DNA from: Paludibacter sp.
GTDB lineage: Bacteria > Bacteroidota > Bacteroidia > Bacteroidales > Paludibacteraceae
Reading direction: 5' to 3'
NCBI GenBank assembly: GCA_017882285.1
Contig: JADGPS010000015.1
Span: forward strand, 1 to 47,481
Length of the DNA stretch: 47,481 nucleotides
Under the pieces are notes generated by a model that ran no database searches, was not told the DNA's origin, and saw only the letters and a program-made list of their open reading frames with translations. Positions 9,743-18,376 of the stretch are shown in pieces. Position numbers and translations under genes: made by a program. Each line of letters starts with the position of its first letter. Position 1 is the first letter of the stretch.

Positions 9743-12466
9743 TTAGTTTCTCAATGCAGCTTGTGCAGCAGCCAAACGGGCAATAGGTACGCGGAACGGA
9801 GAGCAGCTTACATAGTTCAAACCTACGCGATGGCAGAATTCTACTGATGAAGGTTCGCCTCCATGTTCTCCACAAATACCAACTTTCAGGTCAGGTCGAA
9901 CAGAACGTCCTTTTTCGGTTGCCATTTGTACCAATTGACCAACACCAATTTGGTCAAGTACCTGGAATGGGTCTGCTTTCAAAATTTTCTTTTCAAGATA
10001 AATCGGCAAGAATGAAGCAATATCATCGCGTGAATATCCGAAAGTCATTTGCGTTAAGTCATTGGTTCCAAAAGAGAAGAATTCGGCGGTTACAGCAATT
10101 CGATCAGCTGTTAAGCAAGCACGAGGAATTTCTATCATAGTTCCTACTTTGAACGCGATGCTGTCGCCTCTTTCTTCAAACAGTTTGGCAGCTGTTTCAC
10201 GGATAATTTTATCTTGTTCGTTGAACTCGAACTTGATACCAACCAATGGAACCATTATTTCAGGAAGAACCTTGATTCCTTTTTTCTTGAGAACCAAAGC
10301 AGCCCCAAGAATAGCACGGGTTTGCATTTCAGTGATTTCAGGGAATGTGATTCCTAAACGACAACCACGGTGACCTAACATAGGGTTTTGTTCGTGAAGC
10401 GCATCAACACGTTGTTTGATAACTTTTATGGAAACGCCCATGGCTTCAGCCATTTCCTGTTGACCTTTTTCATCGTGAGGAACAAATTCGTGCAACGGTG
10501 GGTCAATAAGTCGAACAGTAACAGGACAACCTGCCATGGCTTCAAAAATTCCTTCAAAGTCAGTTTCCTGATAAGGAAGAATTTTTGCCAAAGCTATGCG
10601 ACGTCCGGCTTCATCTTCTGCCAAAATCATTTCGCGCATGGCTTTGATTTTTTCTCCTTCGAAGAACATGTGTTCGGTGCGGCAAAGACCAATTCCGGTT
10701 GCACCAAATTTGCGGGCAACCATTGCATCGTGAGGCGTATCGGCATTTGTACGAACTGTCATTCTTGTGTGTTTATCAGCCAAAGTCATAAGTTCTGCAA
10801 AATCGGCATCCAATTCAGCTTCCGTTGTACCCACTTTTCCTAAAAAAATATCACCGGTCGAACCGTTAAGGGAAATATAATCACCTTCTTTTACTGTTAT
10901 GCCGTCAACTTCCATTACTTTGTTTGCATAATCAATTTTCAACGTTCCCGCACCTGAAACACAGCATTTGCCCATACCACGAGCCACAACTGCAGCGTGA
11001 GAAGTCATACCACCACGGGCAGTCAATATTCCCTGTGCAGCAGCCATACCGGCCAAATCTTCGGGCGATGTTTCAACACGAACCATGATTACTTTTTCGC
11101 CACTGGCAGCCCATTCTGCTGCATCATCGGCATTGAAAACGACTCTACCCGAAGCAGCTCCGGGAGAAGCAGCCAATCCTTTAGCAATCAGTTTGGCGTT
11201 TTCGATGGCCGTTTTATCAAAAATGGGGTGAAGTAATTCGTCTAATCTATTTGGATCGATTCGCAAAATGGCTGTTATTTCGTCAATTATACCTTGGTGG
11301 AACATGTCGATGGCAATTTTCACCATGGCAGCACCGGTACGTTTTCCATTGCGAGTTTGCAAGAACCACAATTTACCTTCTTGTACGGTAAATTCCATGT
11401 CTTGCATATCTTTATAGTGATTTTCCAATTTTGTTTGGATAGCATCTAATTCTTTATAAATCGAAGGCATTGCTTCTTCCATCGAAGGATATTTGGCTAA
11501 ACGATTTGCTTCCGATATGCCTGCTAAAACAGCCCAACGTTGTGAACCTTCTTTTGTAATTTGTTGTGGAGTACGAATTCCGGCAACTACGTCTTCACCT
11601 TGTGCATTTATCAAATACTCACCAATGAAAATGTCTTCGCCGGTAGCTGCATCACGGCTGAAACAAACACCGGTGGAAGATGTTTCGCCCATGTTTCCAA
11701 AAACCATCGATTGTACGCTTACGGCTGTTCCCCATTCGGCAGGAATTCCTTCCATTTTGCGATAAAAAATAGCACGGTCGTTCATCCAAGAGTCAAATAC
11801 AGAGCAAATTGCACCCCAAAGTTGTTCGTAAGCCGAATCGGGGAAGTTATGACCTGTTTGTTTCAAAACAGCAGCTTTAAATTTAGTCACCAATTCTTTC
11901 AAATCGTCAACCGAAAGCTGAGTGTCTAATTCTACGCCTCTGGTTTTTTTTACATGTTCTATAATTTCTTCAAAAGGGTCAATATCATTTTTGTTTACTG
12001 GTTTCATTCCTAAAACCACGTCGCCGTACATTTGTACAAAACGGCGGTATGAATCCCAGGCAAAACGAGCATTTCCGGTTTTGCGAATTAAACCTTCAAC
12101 AACTGCATCGTTTAAACCTAAGTTTAAAATGGTGTCCATCATACCCGGCATGGAAGCGCGAGCACCCGAACGTACTGAAACCAACAATGGATTTTCAATA
12201 TCACCGAATTTAGAATTCATCAGTTTTTCAACTCCGGCAATGGCTTTTTCAACTTCAGGTTTCAAAAGCTCTACTACTTTATCTTTTCCCAATGCAAAAT
12301 ACTCAGTACAAACATCAGTGGTGATAGTGAATCCAGGAGGAACCGGCACTCCAATCAAATTCATTTCAGCGAGATTTGCTCCTTTTCCTCCGAGCAAATT
12401 TTTCATGTCTGCTTTTCCTTCAGCTTGTCCATTACCAAAAGTATAGACTCTTTTTGTGTAACTCAT
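9743..12466 (-). CDS. ppdK: pyruvate, phosphate dikinase
   Basis: Interconverts pyruvate + ATP + Pi and PEP + AMP + PPi; 907 residues, usual length. Three domains are visible: an N-terminal ATP-grasp part (LLGGKGANLAEM, VSVRSGARASMPGMMDTILNLG), the swivelling phosphohistidine domain with GGMTSHAAVVARGMGK (catalytic His490), and the C-terminal PEP-binding barrel with GHRGCRLGI, FGTNDLTQM and the end VGICGEHGGEPSS...VSCSPFRVPIARLAAAQ. PPDK rather than PEP synthase is indicated by length and by these motifs. It pairs metabolically with the PPi-dependent phosphofructokinase at 14.9 kb. The -7 motif is at 12518-12525. Confidence 0.96.
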   Translation of the reverse strand: MSYTKRVYTFGNGQAEGKADMKNLLGGKGANLAEMNLIGVPVPPGFTITTDVCTEYFALGKDKVVELLKPEVEKAIAGVEKLMNSKFGDIENPLLVSVRSGARASMPGMMDTILNLGLNDAVVEGLIRKTGNARFAWDSYRRFVQMYGDVVLGMKPVNKNDIDPFEEIIEHVKKTRGVELDTQLSVDDLKELVTKFKAAVLKQTGHNFPDSAYEQLWGAICSVFDSWMNDRAIFYRKMEGIPAEWGTAVSVQSMVFGNMGETSSTGVCFSRDAATGEDIFIGEYLINAQGEDVVAGIRTPQQITKEGSQRWAVLAGISEANRLAKYPSMEEAMPSIYKELDAIQTKLENHYKDMQDMEFTVQEGKLWFLQTRNGKRTGAAMVKIAIDMFHQGIIDEITAILRIDPNRLDELLHPIFDKTAIENAKLIAKGLAASPGAASGRVVFNADDAAEWAASGEKVIMVRVETSPEDLAGMAAAQGILTARGGMTSHAAVVARGMGKCCVSGAGTLKIDYANKVMEVDGITVKEGDYISLNGSTGDIFLGKVGTTEAELDADFAELMTLADKHTRMTVRTNADTPHDAMVARKFGATGIGLCRTEHMFFEGEKIKAMREMILAEDEAGRRIALAKILPYQETDFEGIFEAMAGCPVTVRLIDPPLHEFVPHDEKGQQEMAEAMGVSIKVIKQRVDALHEQNPMLGHRGCRLGITFPEITEMQTRAILGAALVLKKKGIKVLPEIMVPLVGIKFEFNEQDKIIRETAAKLFEERGDSIAFKVGTMIEIPRACLTADRIAVTAEFFSFGTNDLTQMTFGYSRDDIASFLPIYLEKKILKADPFQVLDQIGVGQLVQMATEKGRSVRPDLKVGICGEHGGEPSSVEFCHRVGLNYVSCSPFRVPIARLAAAQAALRN

Positions 12467-12517
12467 ATTAGATTATTAAATTTATAAATAAATTATTTAC
12501 TTCATTTTTTAGAGTTG

Positions 12518-12525
12518 CAAAGTTA
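12518..12525 (-). promoter_or_regulatory. TAnnTTTG -7 motif for ppdK
   Basis: The minus strand reads TAACTTTG, 52 bases upstream of the ppdK ATG. An A/T-rich leader follows. Confidence 0.5.
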
Positions 12526-12597
12526 GTTTTTTTTTGGAAGAAATAAAAATTAAAAATTAAAAAACTAATCTTTTTTTAATGCAAATATAAAAACAAA

Positions 12598-12629
12598 AAA
12601 TCCCGAATGAAATGAATCGTTCGGGATTT
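12598..12629 (-). terminator. intrinsic terminator of the RGG-tailed helicase gene
   Basis: Stem 12598-12607 with 12620-12629 (AAATCCCGAA/TTCGGGATTT) with a 12-base loop. On the minus strand it is followed by TTTTTTGTTTTT, and it begins 10 bases past the helicase stop codon. Confidence 0.85.
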
Positions 12630-12638
12630 CCTTATAAA

Positions 12639-14528
12639 TTAATATCTTTTTTTGTAGCCGCTACTTTTACGGTCACCACCACCTGAGTAAGGACGGCTTC
12701 CTCGATCGCTTGATTCTCGCTTGCGCCATGGTTTTTCTTCGCTTCCGGCACTTCCGGCACTCGCTGCAGGACGAGAACCACGATCACCACCTCTCCAGCT
12801 GCTTCCACCTGAGCGCGGTTCAGAACTGCGTTCGCTGCGTTGGCGATATTCAGGTTTGCGACTTCCACCGCCTTCGAATGTTTTGCTTCCTTTTGCTTCT
12901 GATACAACATAATCTGTTTCACCAGCAAATGCCAAAACTACTTTTTCTACCTGATCGGAAAACACATCGAAAAACGTAAATTTATTGGTTACTTCAATAG
13001 CTCCAATGCTGATGGATTTGTCGCCGGTTACATCATTGATGATTCCCAAAAAGCGTTTTGGATCAATACCTTCTTTTTCTCCGACATTCATTTTCAAACG
13101 AACTTTGTTGCCGGTTCTGCTTCCGCGTTCACCACGTTCTCCTCTTTCCGGACGGTCACCACGTTCCGGTCTGTCGCTTCGTTCGCCACGTTCCCTTACA
13201 TGTTCGTGATAGTTTAGATCTTCGGCATCTTTGTAATAATCAAGGAATCGGTTGAATTCCAACGATACGAATCGTTTCAGAATTTCTTCTTTCGACAATC
13301 CTTCCAATTGTTTCATGATTTGTGGAATGTAAGGTGCAATTTGTTCTTCGCTCACTTCCACATTTTGCATGCGGTCAATCATAAAAAACAATTGCTTTTT
13401 ACACACTTCCAACCCGTTCGGAATTTGTTGTTGTTCAAAAGTTTTGCGAAGCATGCGCTCTATATCTTTGATTTTGAACTTTTCTTTGGAATGGATAATG
13501 GAAACCGAAACCCCTTTTTTATTGACACGACCGGTACGACCGCTACGATGCGTATAGATTTCTATATCATCCGGGAGGTTATAATTGATTATGTGCGTCA
13601 AATCGCTTACGTCCAATCCGCGCGCAGCCACATCGGTTGCCACCAATAATTGAATGTTACGGATACGGAATTTTTGCATGACTGTATCGCGTTGAGCTTG
13701 CGAAAGATCGCCATGAAGTGCATCCGCATTGTAACCGTCGTGCATTAAATGATCAGCCACTTCTTTGGTTTCCTGACGGGTACGGCAGAATACAATCCCA
13801 TAAATGTCGGGATTCAAATCCACGATACGTTTCAATACCAGATAACGTTGTTTTGCTTGTGAAATATAATAGATATGCTCAACATTTTCAGCGCCCGAAT
13901 TTTTAGTTCCAACGGTAATTTCCTCGAAATTCTTCATATACCGACGTGCGATATTGGCAATTTCCTTGGGCATGGTAGCTGAGAAAAGCATCGTACGGCG
14001 TGTAGCCGGAGTGCGCTCCAGAATAGTTTCAATGTCTTCTTTGAAACCCATGTTCAGCATTTCGTCTGCTTCATCAAGTACCAAAAAGTCAATCGCTCCC
14101 AATTCAATTTTACCGCGTTCAATCAGGTCAATCAAACGACCTGGAGTTGCTACAATAATTTGTGGCGGAGTGTCTAACTGGCGCAATTGTGTACGAATAT
14201 CTTCGCCGCCATACACCGGCACAATGCGCATTCCACGCATGTTTTTGGAATATCCTTTCAAATCGTTTGCAATCTGTATACACAATTCGCGTGTTGGTGC
14301 CAGCACAAGTGCCTGAACTTCTTTGCGACTTGCATCGATCATATTCAATACCGGCAACCCGAAGGCTGCAGTTTTCCCGGTTCCTGTTTGAGCTAATGCG
14401 ACTAAATCGGCGGTTTGCTCCAGCATAAACGGGATCACTTTTTCTTGTACGGGCATAGGTTGCTCGTAGCCAAGTTCTTCAATGGCCGATAAAATATCGT
14501 CCTTCAAATTCAATTCTCTAAATGTCAT
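12639..14528 (-). CDS. DEAD-box ATP-dependent RNA helicase, DeaD/CsdA type with RNA-binding and RG-rich tail
   Basis: Helicase of 629 residues from the ATG at 14528 (MTFRELNLKDDIL), the usual N-terminus of the family; the frame stays open to an ATG at 14579 but that extension would be coded inside a leader hairpin. Motifs in order: AQTGTGKTA, PTRELCIQ, TPGRLIDLIE, VLDEADEMLNMGF, SATMP, ATDVAARGLDVSD, HRSGRTGR. After the core come an Asp/Arg/Glu/Gly-rich linker (ERGDRPERGERGERG), a DbpA-type RNA-binding domain (KVRLKMNVGEKEGIDPKRFLGIINDVTG), and a Gly/Arg/Ser-rich tail. DeaD-type proteins help ribosome biogenesis and cold growth. The leader is about 147 bases with a strong hairpin, so post-transcriptional control is plausible. 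Confidence 0.93.
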   Translation of the reverse strand: MTFRELNLKDDILSAIEELGYEQPMPVQEKVIPFMLEQTADLVALAQTGTGKTAAFGLPVLNMIDASRKEVQALVLAPTRELCIQIANDLKGYSKNMRGMRIVPVYGGEDIRTQLRQLDTPPQIIVATPGRLIDLIERGKIELGAIDFLVLDEADEMLNMGFKEDIETILERTPATRRTMLFSATMPKEIANIARRYMKNFEEITVGTKNSGAENVEHIYYISQAKQRYLVLKRIVDLNPDIYGIVFCRTRQETKEVADHLMHDGYNADALHGDLSQAQRDTVMQKFRIRNIQLLVATDVAARGLDVSDLTHIINYNLPDDIEIYTHRSGRTGRVNKKGVSVSIIHSKEKFKIKDIERMLRKTFEQQQIPNGLEVCKKQLFFMIDRMQNVEVSEEQIAPYIPQIMKQLEGLSKEEILKRFVSLEFNRFLDYYKDAEDLNYHEHVRERGERSDRPERGDRPERGERGERGSRTGNKVRLKMNVGEKEGIDPKRFLGIINDVTGDKSISIGAIEVTNKFTFFDVFSDQVEKVVLAFAGETDYVVSEAKGSKTFEGGGSRKPEYRQRSERSSEPRSGGSSWRGGDRGSRPAASAGSAGSEEKPWRKRESSDRGSRPYSGGGDRKSSGYKKRY

Positions 14529-14541
14529 TTGTTTGTTTTTA

Positions 14542-14599
14542 GTACACGTTTTTAAGCATTCATCCGGCGATAATTTCATTCGTTAATGAAAACGTGTAC
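14542..14599 (-). promoter_or_regulatory. stem-loop in the helicase leader, next to the start codon
   Basis: A perfect 11-base inverted repeat, GTACACGTTTT (14542-14552) and AAAACGTGTAC (14589-14599), separated by 36 bases. In the minus-strand mRNA it ends 13 bases before the chosen ATG at 14528 and holds an in-frame ATG (14579) in its loop. It could control translation start. Function is inference. Confidence 0.5.
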
Positions 14600-14681
14600 C
14601 ATTTTGGTAAGCCTACTGCTACTATAATGCAGTGAAATTCGGATATTTACTCCCAACGTATAGTTGTTTTTAAATCGGGTG

Positions 14682-14689
14682 CAAAGGTA
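14682..14689 (-). promoter_or_regulatory. TAnnTTTG -7 motif for the RGG-tailed helicase
   Basis: The minus strand reads TACCTTTG. It implies a leader of roughly 147 bases before the ATG at 14528, unusually long for this window. Confidence 0.55.
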
Positions 14690-14849
14690 GTGAAAATAAT
14701 TGAGAATTTAGTTCATTGTAATAAAAATAAGTTGCAAGGGGTAATTGAGTGGATTAAATTGATTAGAACAACTGATTTGATAGAGTTAAAGGAGTAAAAT
14801 ATCAAATATTCTAGCTTCCATCTGTCTTGTATTATCGATTTTTTTTGAT

Positions 14850-14857
14850 TAATTTTG
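14850..14857 (+). promoter_or_regulatory. TAnnTTTG -7 motif for PPi-PFK
   Basis: TAATTTTG, 56 bases upstream of the ATG at 14914. Confidence 0.55.
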
Positions 14858-14913
14858 CAACCAGTTCTCATATTAATATGTAATTGGAAATCAAACCAAT
14901 AATAATTTCGTTT

Positions 14914-16569
14914 ATGAAATCAATGACTAAAAGTGCTTTAGAAATTGCACGTGCTGCTTATGAACCCAAGTTGCCTGCTGCGCTAAATGGCAATGTAGTA
15001 CTTAAGGAAGGTGCCGAAACCGAATCGATTGCTGACCAGATTGACATTAGAAACTTGTTCCCTAACACCTACGGCATGCCGTTGGTAACTTTCGAAACAG
15101 GTCCAAAAAAAGAATATCCTATTGTAGGTGTAGGCGTTATTCTTTCGGGTGGACAGGCACCGGGCGGACACAATGTGATTTGTGGTTTGTTTGACGGACT
15201 GAAAGCCCTGCATCCTGAAAATAAATTATACGGTTTTTTAGGCGGTCCAAGCGGATTGGTTGATCATCAATATATTCAACTTACGGCAGAAATTGTTGAC
15301 GAATATCGCAATACAGGCGGTTTCGACATTATTGGTTCCGGACGTACCAAACTCGAGGAAGAATGGCAATATGATAAAGGGGCTGAAATTTGCGAAAAAC
15401 TTGAAATAAATGCCATCGTTATTATTGGCGGCGATGATTCCAATACGAATGCCTGCGTTTTGGCTGAATATTATTCCCAACGGAATACCGGAGTTCAAGT
15501 AATCGGTTGTCCAAAAACAATTGATGGCGATTTGAAAAACGAAATGATTGAAACTTCATTCGGATTTGACACCGCTTGTAAAGTGTATTCTGAATTAATT
15601 GGGAATATTCAACGCGATGCTAATTCTGCTAAGAAATACTGGCACTTTATCCGGTTGATGGGCCGTTCGGCTTCGCATATTACGCTGGAGTGTGCTTTCC
15701 AGAGTCAACCTAATATTTGCATTGTTTCCGAAGAAGTGGAGGCAAAAAATATGACGTTGAACGATGTAGTCGAAGAAATTGTAAAAGTAGTTGTATATAG
15801 GGCTAAACATGATTTAAACTTCGGAACAATCCTGATTCCGGAAGGTTTAATCGAGTTCATTCCTGCCATGAAAAAACTGATTGCTGAACTGAACGACTTA
15901 TTGGTTCAGAACGATGATTTTAACGCATTAGTTTCTGATGACGAAAAACGAGAATATGTAAAGGGGATGCTTTCACACGACAGTTGCGAGATCTATCGCA
16001 GTTTACCAAAAGGAATTGCCAAACAATTGACACTCGACCGCGACCCACACGGAAACGTTCAGGTTTCATTAATTGAAACAGAAAAATTGTTAATTGAAAT
16101 GGTGGCAAAACGATTGGCACAACTTAAAGCGGAAGGAAAGTACAAAGGTAAATTTGCATCTATCAACCACTTTTTTGGTTACGAAGGACGTTGTGCTATC
16201 CCATCGAATTTTGATGCTGACTATACTTATTCATTGGGTTATACGGCAGCAATTTTAATTTCCGAAGGGAAAACGGGTTATATGGCTTGTATTCGCAACC
16301 TGATTGCACCTGCAGCAAAATGGATTGCCGGCGGTGTGCCTATTACGATGATGATGAACATGGAACATCGCAACGGGAAAATGAAACCGGTTATACAAAA
16401 AGCGTTGGTAAGGTTGGATGGTGCTCCATTCAAATATTTTGAATCGGTTCGCGAAGACTGGGCTGACGATAAAATCAGCTATATTTATCCCGGACCAATT
16501 CAATATTACGGTCCAACCGAAGTGTGCGACCAACCAACAAAAACGCTGTTGTTGGAACAAGGGAAATAA
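14914..16569 (+). CDS. pfp: diphosphate--fructose-6-phosphate 1-phosphotransferase (PPi-PFK)
   Basis: Phosphorylates fructose 6-phosphate reversibly with pyrophosphate; 551 residues from the ATG at 14914, or 548 from the ATG at 14923 ([18 protein letters not shown]). The later start also fits the family; a TTG at 14884 only extends the open frame. PPi use is indicated by [11 protein letters not shown], where ATP enzymes have GGDGS, and by [11 protein letters not shown], the typical plant/Bacteroidota long-form version of PKTIDND. The sugar-phosphate site sequence [13 protein letters not shown] and the late [12 protein letters not shown] also fit. It acts in cytoplasmic glycolysis and gluconeogenesis. 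Monocistronic with its own promoter motif. Confidence 0.94.
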   Translation: MKSMTKSALEIARAAYEPKLPAALNGNVVLKEGAETESIADQIDIRNLFPNTYGMPLVTFETGPKKEYPIVGVGVILSGGQAPGGHNVICGLFDGLKALHPENKLYGFLGGPSGLVDHQYIQLTAEIVDEYRNTGGFDIIGSGRTKLEEEWQYDKGAEICEKLEINAIVIIGGDDSNTNACVLAEYYSQRNTGVQVIGCPKTIDGDLKNEMIETSFGFDTACKVYSELIGNIQRDANSAKKYWHFIRLMGRSASHITLECAFQSQPNICIVSEEVEAKNMTLNDVVEEIVKVVVYRAKHDLNFGTILIPEGLIEFIPAMKKLIAELNDLLVQNDDFNALVSDDEKREYVKGMLSHDSCEIYRSLPKGIAKQLTLDRDPHGNVQVSLIETEKLLIEMVAKRLAQLKAEGKYKGKFASINHFFGYEGRCAIPSNFDADYTYSLGYTAAILISEGKTGYMACIRNLIAPAAKWIAGGVPITMMMNMEHRNGKMKPVIQKALVRLDGAPFKYFESVREDWADDKISYIYPGPIQYYGPTEVCDQPTKTLLLEQGK

Positions 16570-16636
16570 AAACCTTTTGCCTTAAGTGCCTTAGGCGTTA
16601 TTTACTTCCTTTGGTCGTGATATTTGCTTTGCGATA

Positions 16637-17338
16637 TTAAAATTGATTTACAATCGCCACTGTATTACACACCACCACACCGGCAGTTTCGGTCCTTAAC
16701 CGACTATTGCCCAACGAAACCGGAACAAAACCAAGTGAAATTGCTTTCTGAACTTCTTCTTTGCTGAAATCGCCTTCGGGTCCAATCAATATAAGTATAT
16801 CCGACGATTTCTTCATTTCATTTTGAAGTAGTTTTTTGTCTTCTTCGTAACAATGCGCGATAAACTTCTGACTTGCGTGATGTTTCTTCATTAATTCATC
16901 AAACATGCAAAGCGGATTCAGCTTGGGAAAGTAAGCTTTCACAGATTGTTTGGATGCCGAAATAATTATTTTCTCCAAACGTTCTTCTTTTACGTTCTTC
17001 CGTTCGGAAAAACGACTAATGATAGGTGTAATTTCATCAATGCCAATTTCAGTGGCTTTTTCGATAAACCACTCTATTCGTTCTATATTTTTGGTAGGTG
17101 CAATGGCAATATGCAGTTTGTAATCTCGTTTACCAAACCCGGTTTGTGTTTCAATAATTTCAAAATCACAATGTTTCGGGTGCGGATTAGTGATTTGAGC
17201 TTTGTAATAGCCTCCGGCTCCATCTACCACGACAATTTCGTCACCGATCTGCAAACGCAAAACTTTGACTGCATGTTGCGATTCTTCTTCAGGAAGAACG
17301 TTGCCGGAAGCCAGATTTGGAACGTAAAATAAAGCCAT
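16637..17338 (-). CDS. rsmE: 16S rRNA (uracil-1498-N3)-methyltransferase
   Basis: SPOUT-class methyltransferase of 233 residues that methylates U1498 of 16S rRNA in the 30S subunit. Visible features: N-terminal PUA-like part (ESQHAVKVLRLQIGDEIVVVDGAGG), then KNIERIEWFIEKATEIGIDEITPIISRFSERK, and the knotted SAM-binding end with LIGPEGDFSKEEV and SLGNSRLRTETAGVVV. It follows folD on the same strand 97 bases downstream and is probably the last gene of the ffh-folD-rsmE run. A family A repeat ends directly against its start codon and supplies an AGGGG stretch at about Shine-Dalgarno distance. Confidence 0.94.
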   Translation of the reverse strand: MALFYVPNLASGNVLPEEESQHAVKVLRLQIGDEIVVVDGAGGYYKAQITNPHPKHCDFEIIETQTGFGKRDYKLHIAIAPTKNIERIEWFIEKATEIGIDEITPIISRFSERKNVKEERLEKIIISASKQSVKAYFPKLNPLCMFDELMKKHHASQKFIAHCYEEDKKLLQNEMKKSSDILILIGPEGDFSKEEVQKAISLGFVPVSLGNSRLRTETAGVVVCNTVAIVNQF

Positions 17339-17438
17339 GACCCCTAACCCCTAAAGGGGAAATAAGTTAGTATTAACTATAAAAAATCTTAAATCAAAGA
17401 CGAAAGTATTTAAATCCCCCTTTAGGGGTTAGGGGTCA
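17339..17438. repeat. family A inverted pair (REPIN-like) between folD and rsmE
   Basis: Two copies of the family A repeat face each other: GACCCCTAACCCCTAAAGGG-type at 17339-17361 and its reverse complement at 17414-17438, with a 52-base spacer. Each copy is itself partly palindromic (CCCCTAAAGGGG). The pair fills the whole gap from the rsmE start codon into the folD stop codon (TGA, 17436-17438). Confidence 0.85.
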
Positions 17439-18320
17439 ATAAATTTCCCCTTTAGCAGCTAATAAAGTATTTTTTAGCAACGAAACGATCGTCATGGGTC
17501 CTACACCACCCGGAACCGGCGTGATAAATGAACATTTCGGAGCCACTTCATCGAATTTTACATCACCACTCAGCCGGAAACCGCTTTTGGTTCTGTTGGA
17601 CGGAACGCGAGTTGTTCCAACATCGATAACTGTGGCACCTTCTTTTACCATATCGGCAGTGAGGAATTCAGGCTTTCCCAACGCAGCAATAATGATATCA
17701 GCCTGCAGGCAAATTTCTTTCAGATTTTTAGTGCGACTGTTGCAAACGGTAACTGTAGCATCGCCCGGATACCCTTTTTGCATCATCAACGAAGCCACCG
17801 GTTTACCAACGATATTGCTGCGCCCGATGACCACACAGTTTTTACCGGATGTAGGGATTTCATATTGTTTAATTAATTCCATAATTCCCGAAGGCGTAGC
17901 CGAAACAAAACAAGGCAAACCTATTGACATCCGTCCAACATTAACGGGATGAAAACCATCCACATCTTTGCGATAATCAATGGCTTCGATTACTTTTTGT
18001 TCGGAAATATGTTTTGGTAAAGGCAACTGAACGATAAAACCATCCAATCCATTGTCCTTATTAAGATCATCAATTTTAGCAAGTAATTCATTTTCAGTTA
18101 CGTCGTCTTCAAACGTAATTTTGGTAGAGGTAAAACCAACTTGTTCGCACGATTTCACTTTATGAGCCACATACGTTTCGCTACCACCATTATGACCAAC
18201 AATAATGACAGCCAAATGCGGAGCACGCTTTCCGGCTGCCACCATTTGTTTAACTTCTTTGGCAATTTCTGTTTTTATTTGTTCAGAAATGGCTTTACCA
18301 TCAATAAGTTTATAGGACAT
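17436..18320 (-). CDS. folD: bifunctional 5,10-methylenetetrahydrofolate dehydrogenase/cyclohydrolase
   Basis: Interconverts 5,10-methylene-, methenyl- and 10-formyl-tetrahydrofolate with NADP in the cytoplasm; 294 residues, normal length. Key motifs are [16 protein letters not shown] (catalytic Tyr and Lys), [49 protein letters not shown] and the closing [13 protein letters not shown]. It lies 56 bases downstream of ffh on the same strand, with short repeats TTAATTGG in between, so cotranscription is likely. It also connects with GcvP in one-carbon metabolism, though the genes are 10 kb apart. Confidence 0.95.
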   Translation of the reverse strand: MSYKLIDGKAISEQIKTEIAKEVKQMVAAGKRAPHLAVIIVGHNGGSETYVAHKVKSCEQVGFTSTKITFEDDVTENELLAKIDDLNKDNGLDGFIVQLPLPKHISEQKVIEAIDYRKDVDGFHPVNVGRMSIGLPCFVSATPSGIMELIKQYEIPTSGKNCVVIGRSNIVGKPVASLMMQKGYPGDATVTVCNSRTKNLKEICLQADIIIAALGKPEFLTADMVKEGATVIDVGTTRVPSNRTKSGFRLSGDVKFDEVAPKCSFITPVPGGVGPMTIVSLLKNTLLAAKGEIY

Positions 18321-18376
18321 TTAGTTAATTGGTTAATTAGTTCATCTGTTAATTGGCATATTAGCATATTGACACA

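Larger units (their letters stand above)
14580..14883. other. 304-base divergent intergenic region
   Basis: Between the helicase on minus and the PPi-PFK gene on plus. It holds the helicase leader with the distal arm of its stem-loop, -7 motifs for both genes (14682-14689 on minus, 14850-14857 on plus), and a small inverted repeat ACTGC/GCAGT at about 14611-14632. I see no further gene. Confidence 0.6.

Noticed and set aside
12632-12928. 98-residue minus-strand open frame in the RGG tail of the helicase
   Set aside because: Shadow frame of the low-complexity tail.
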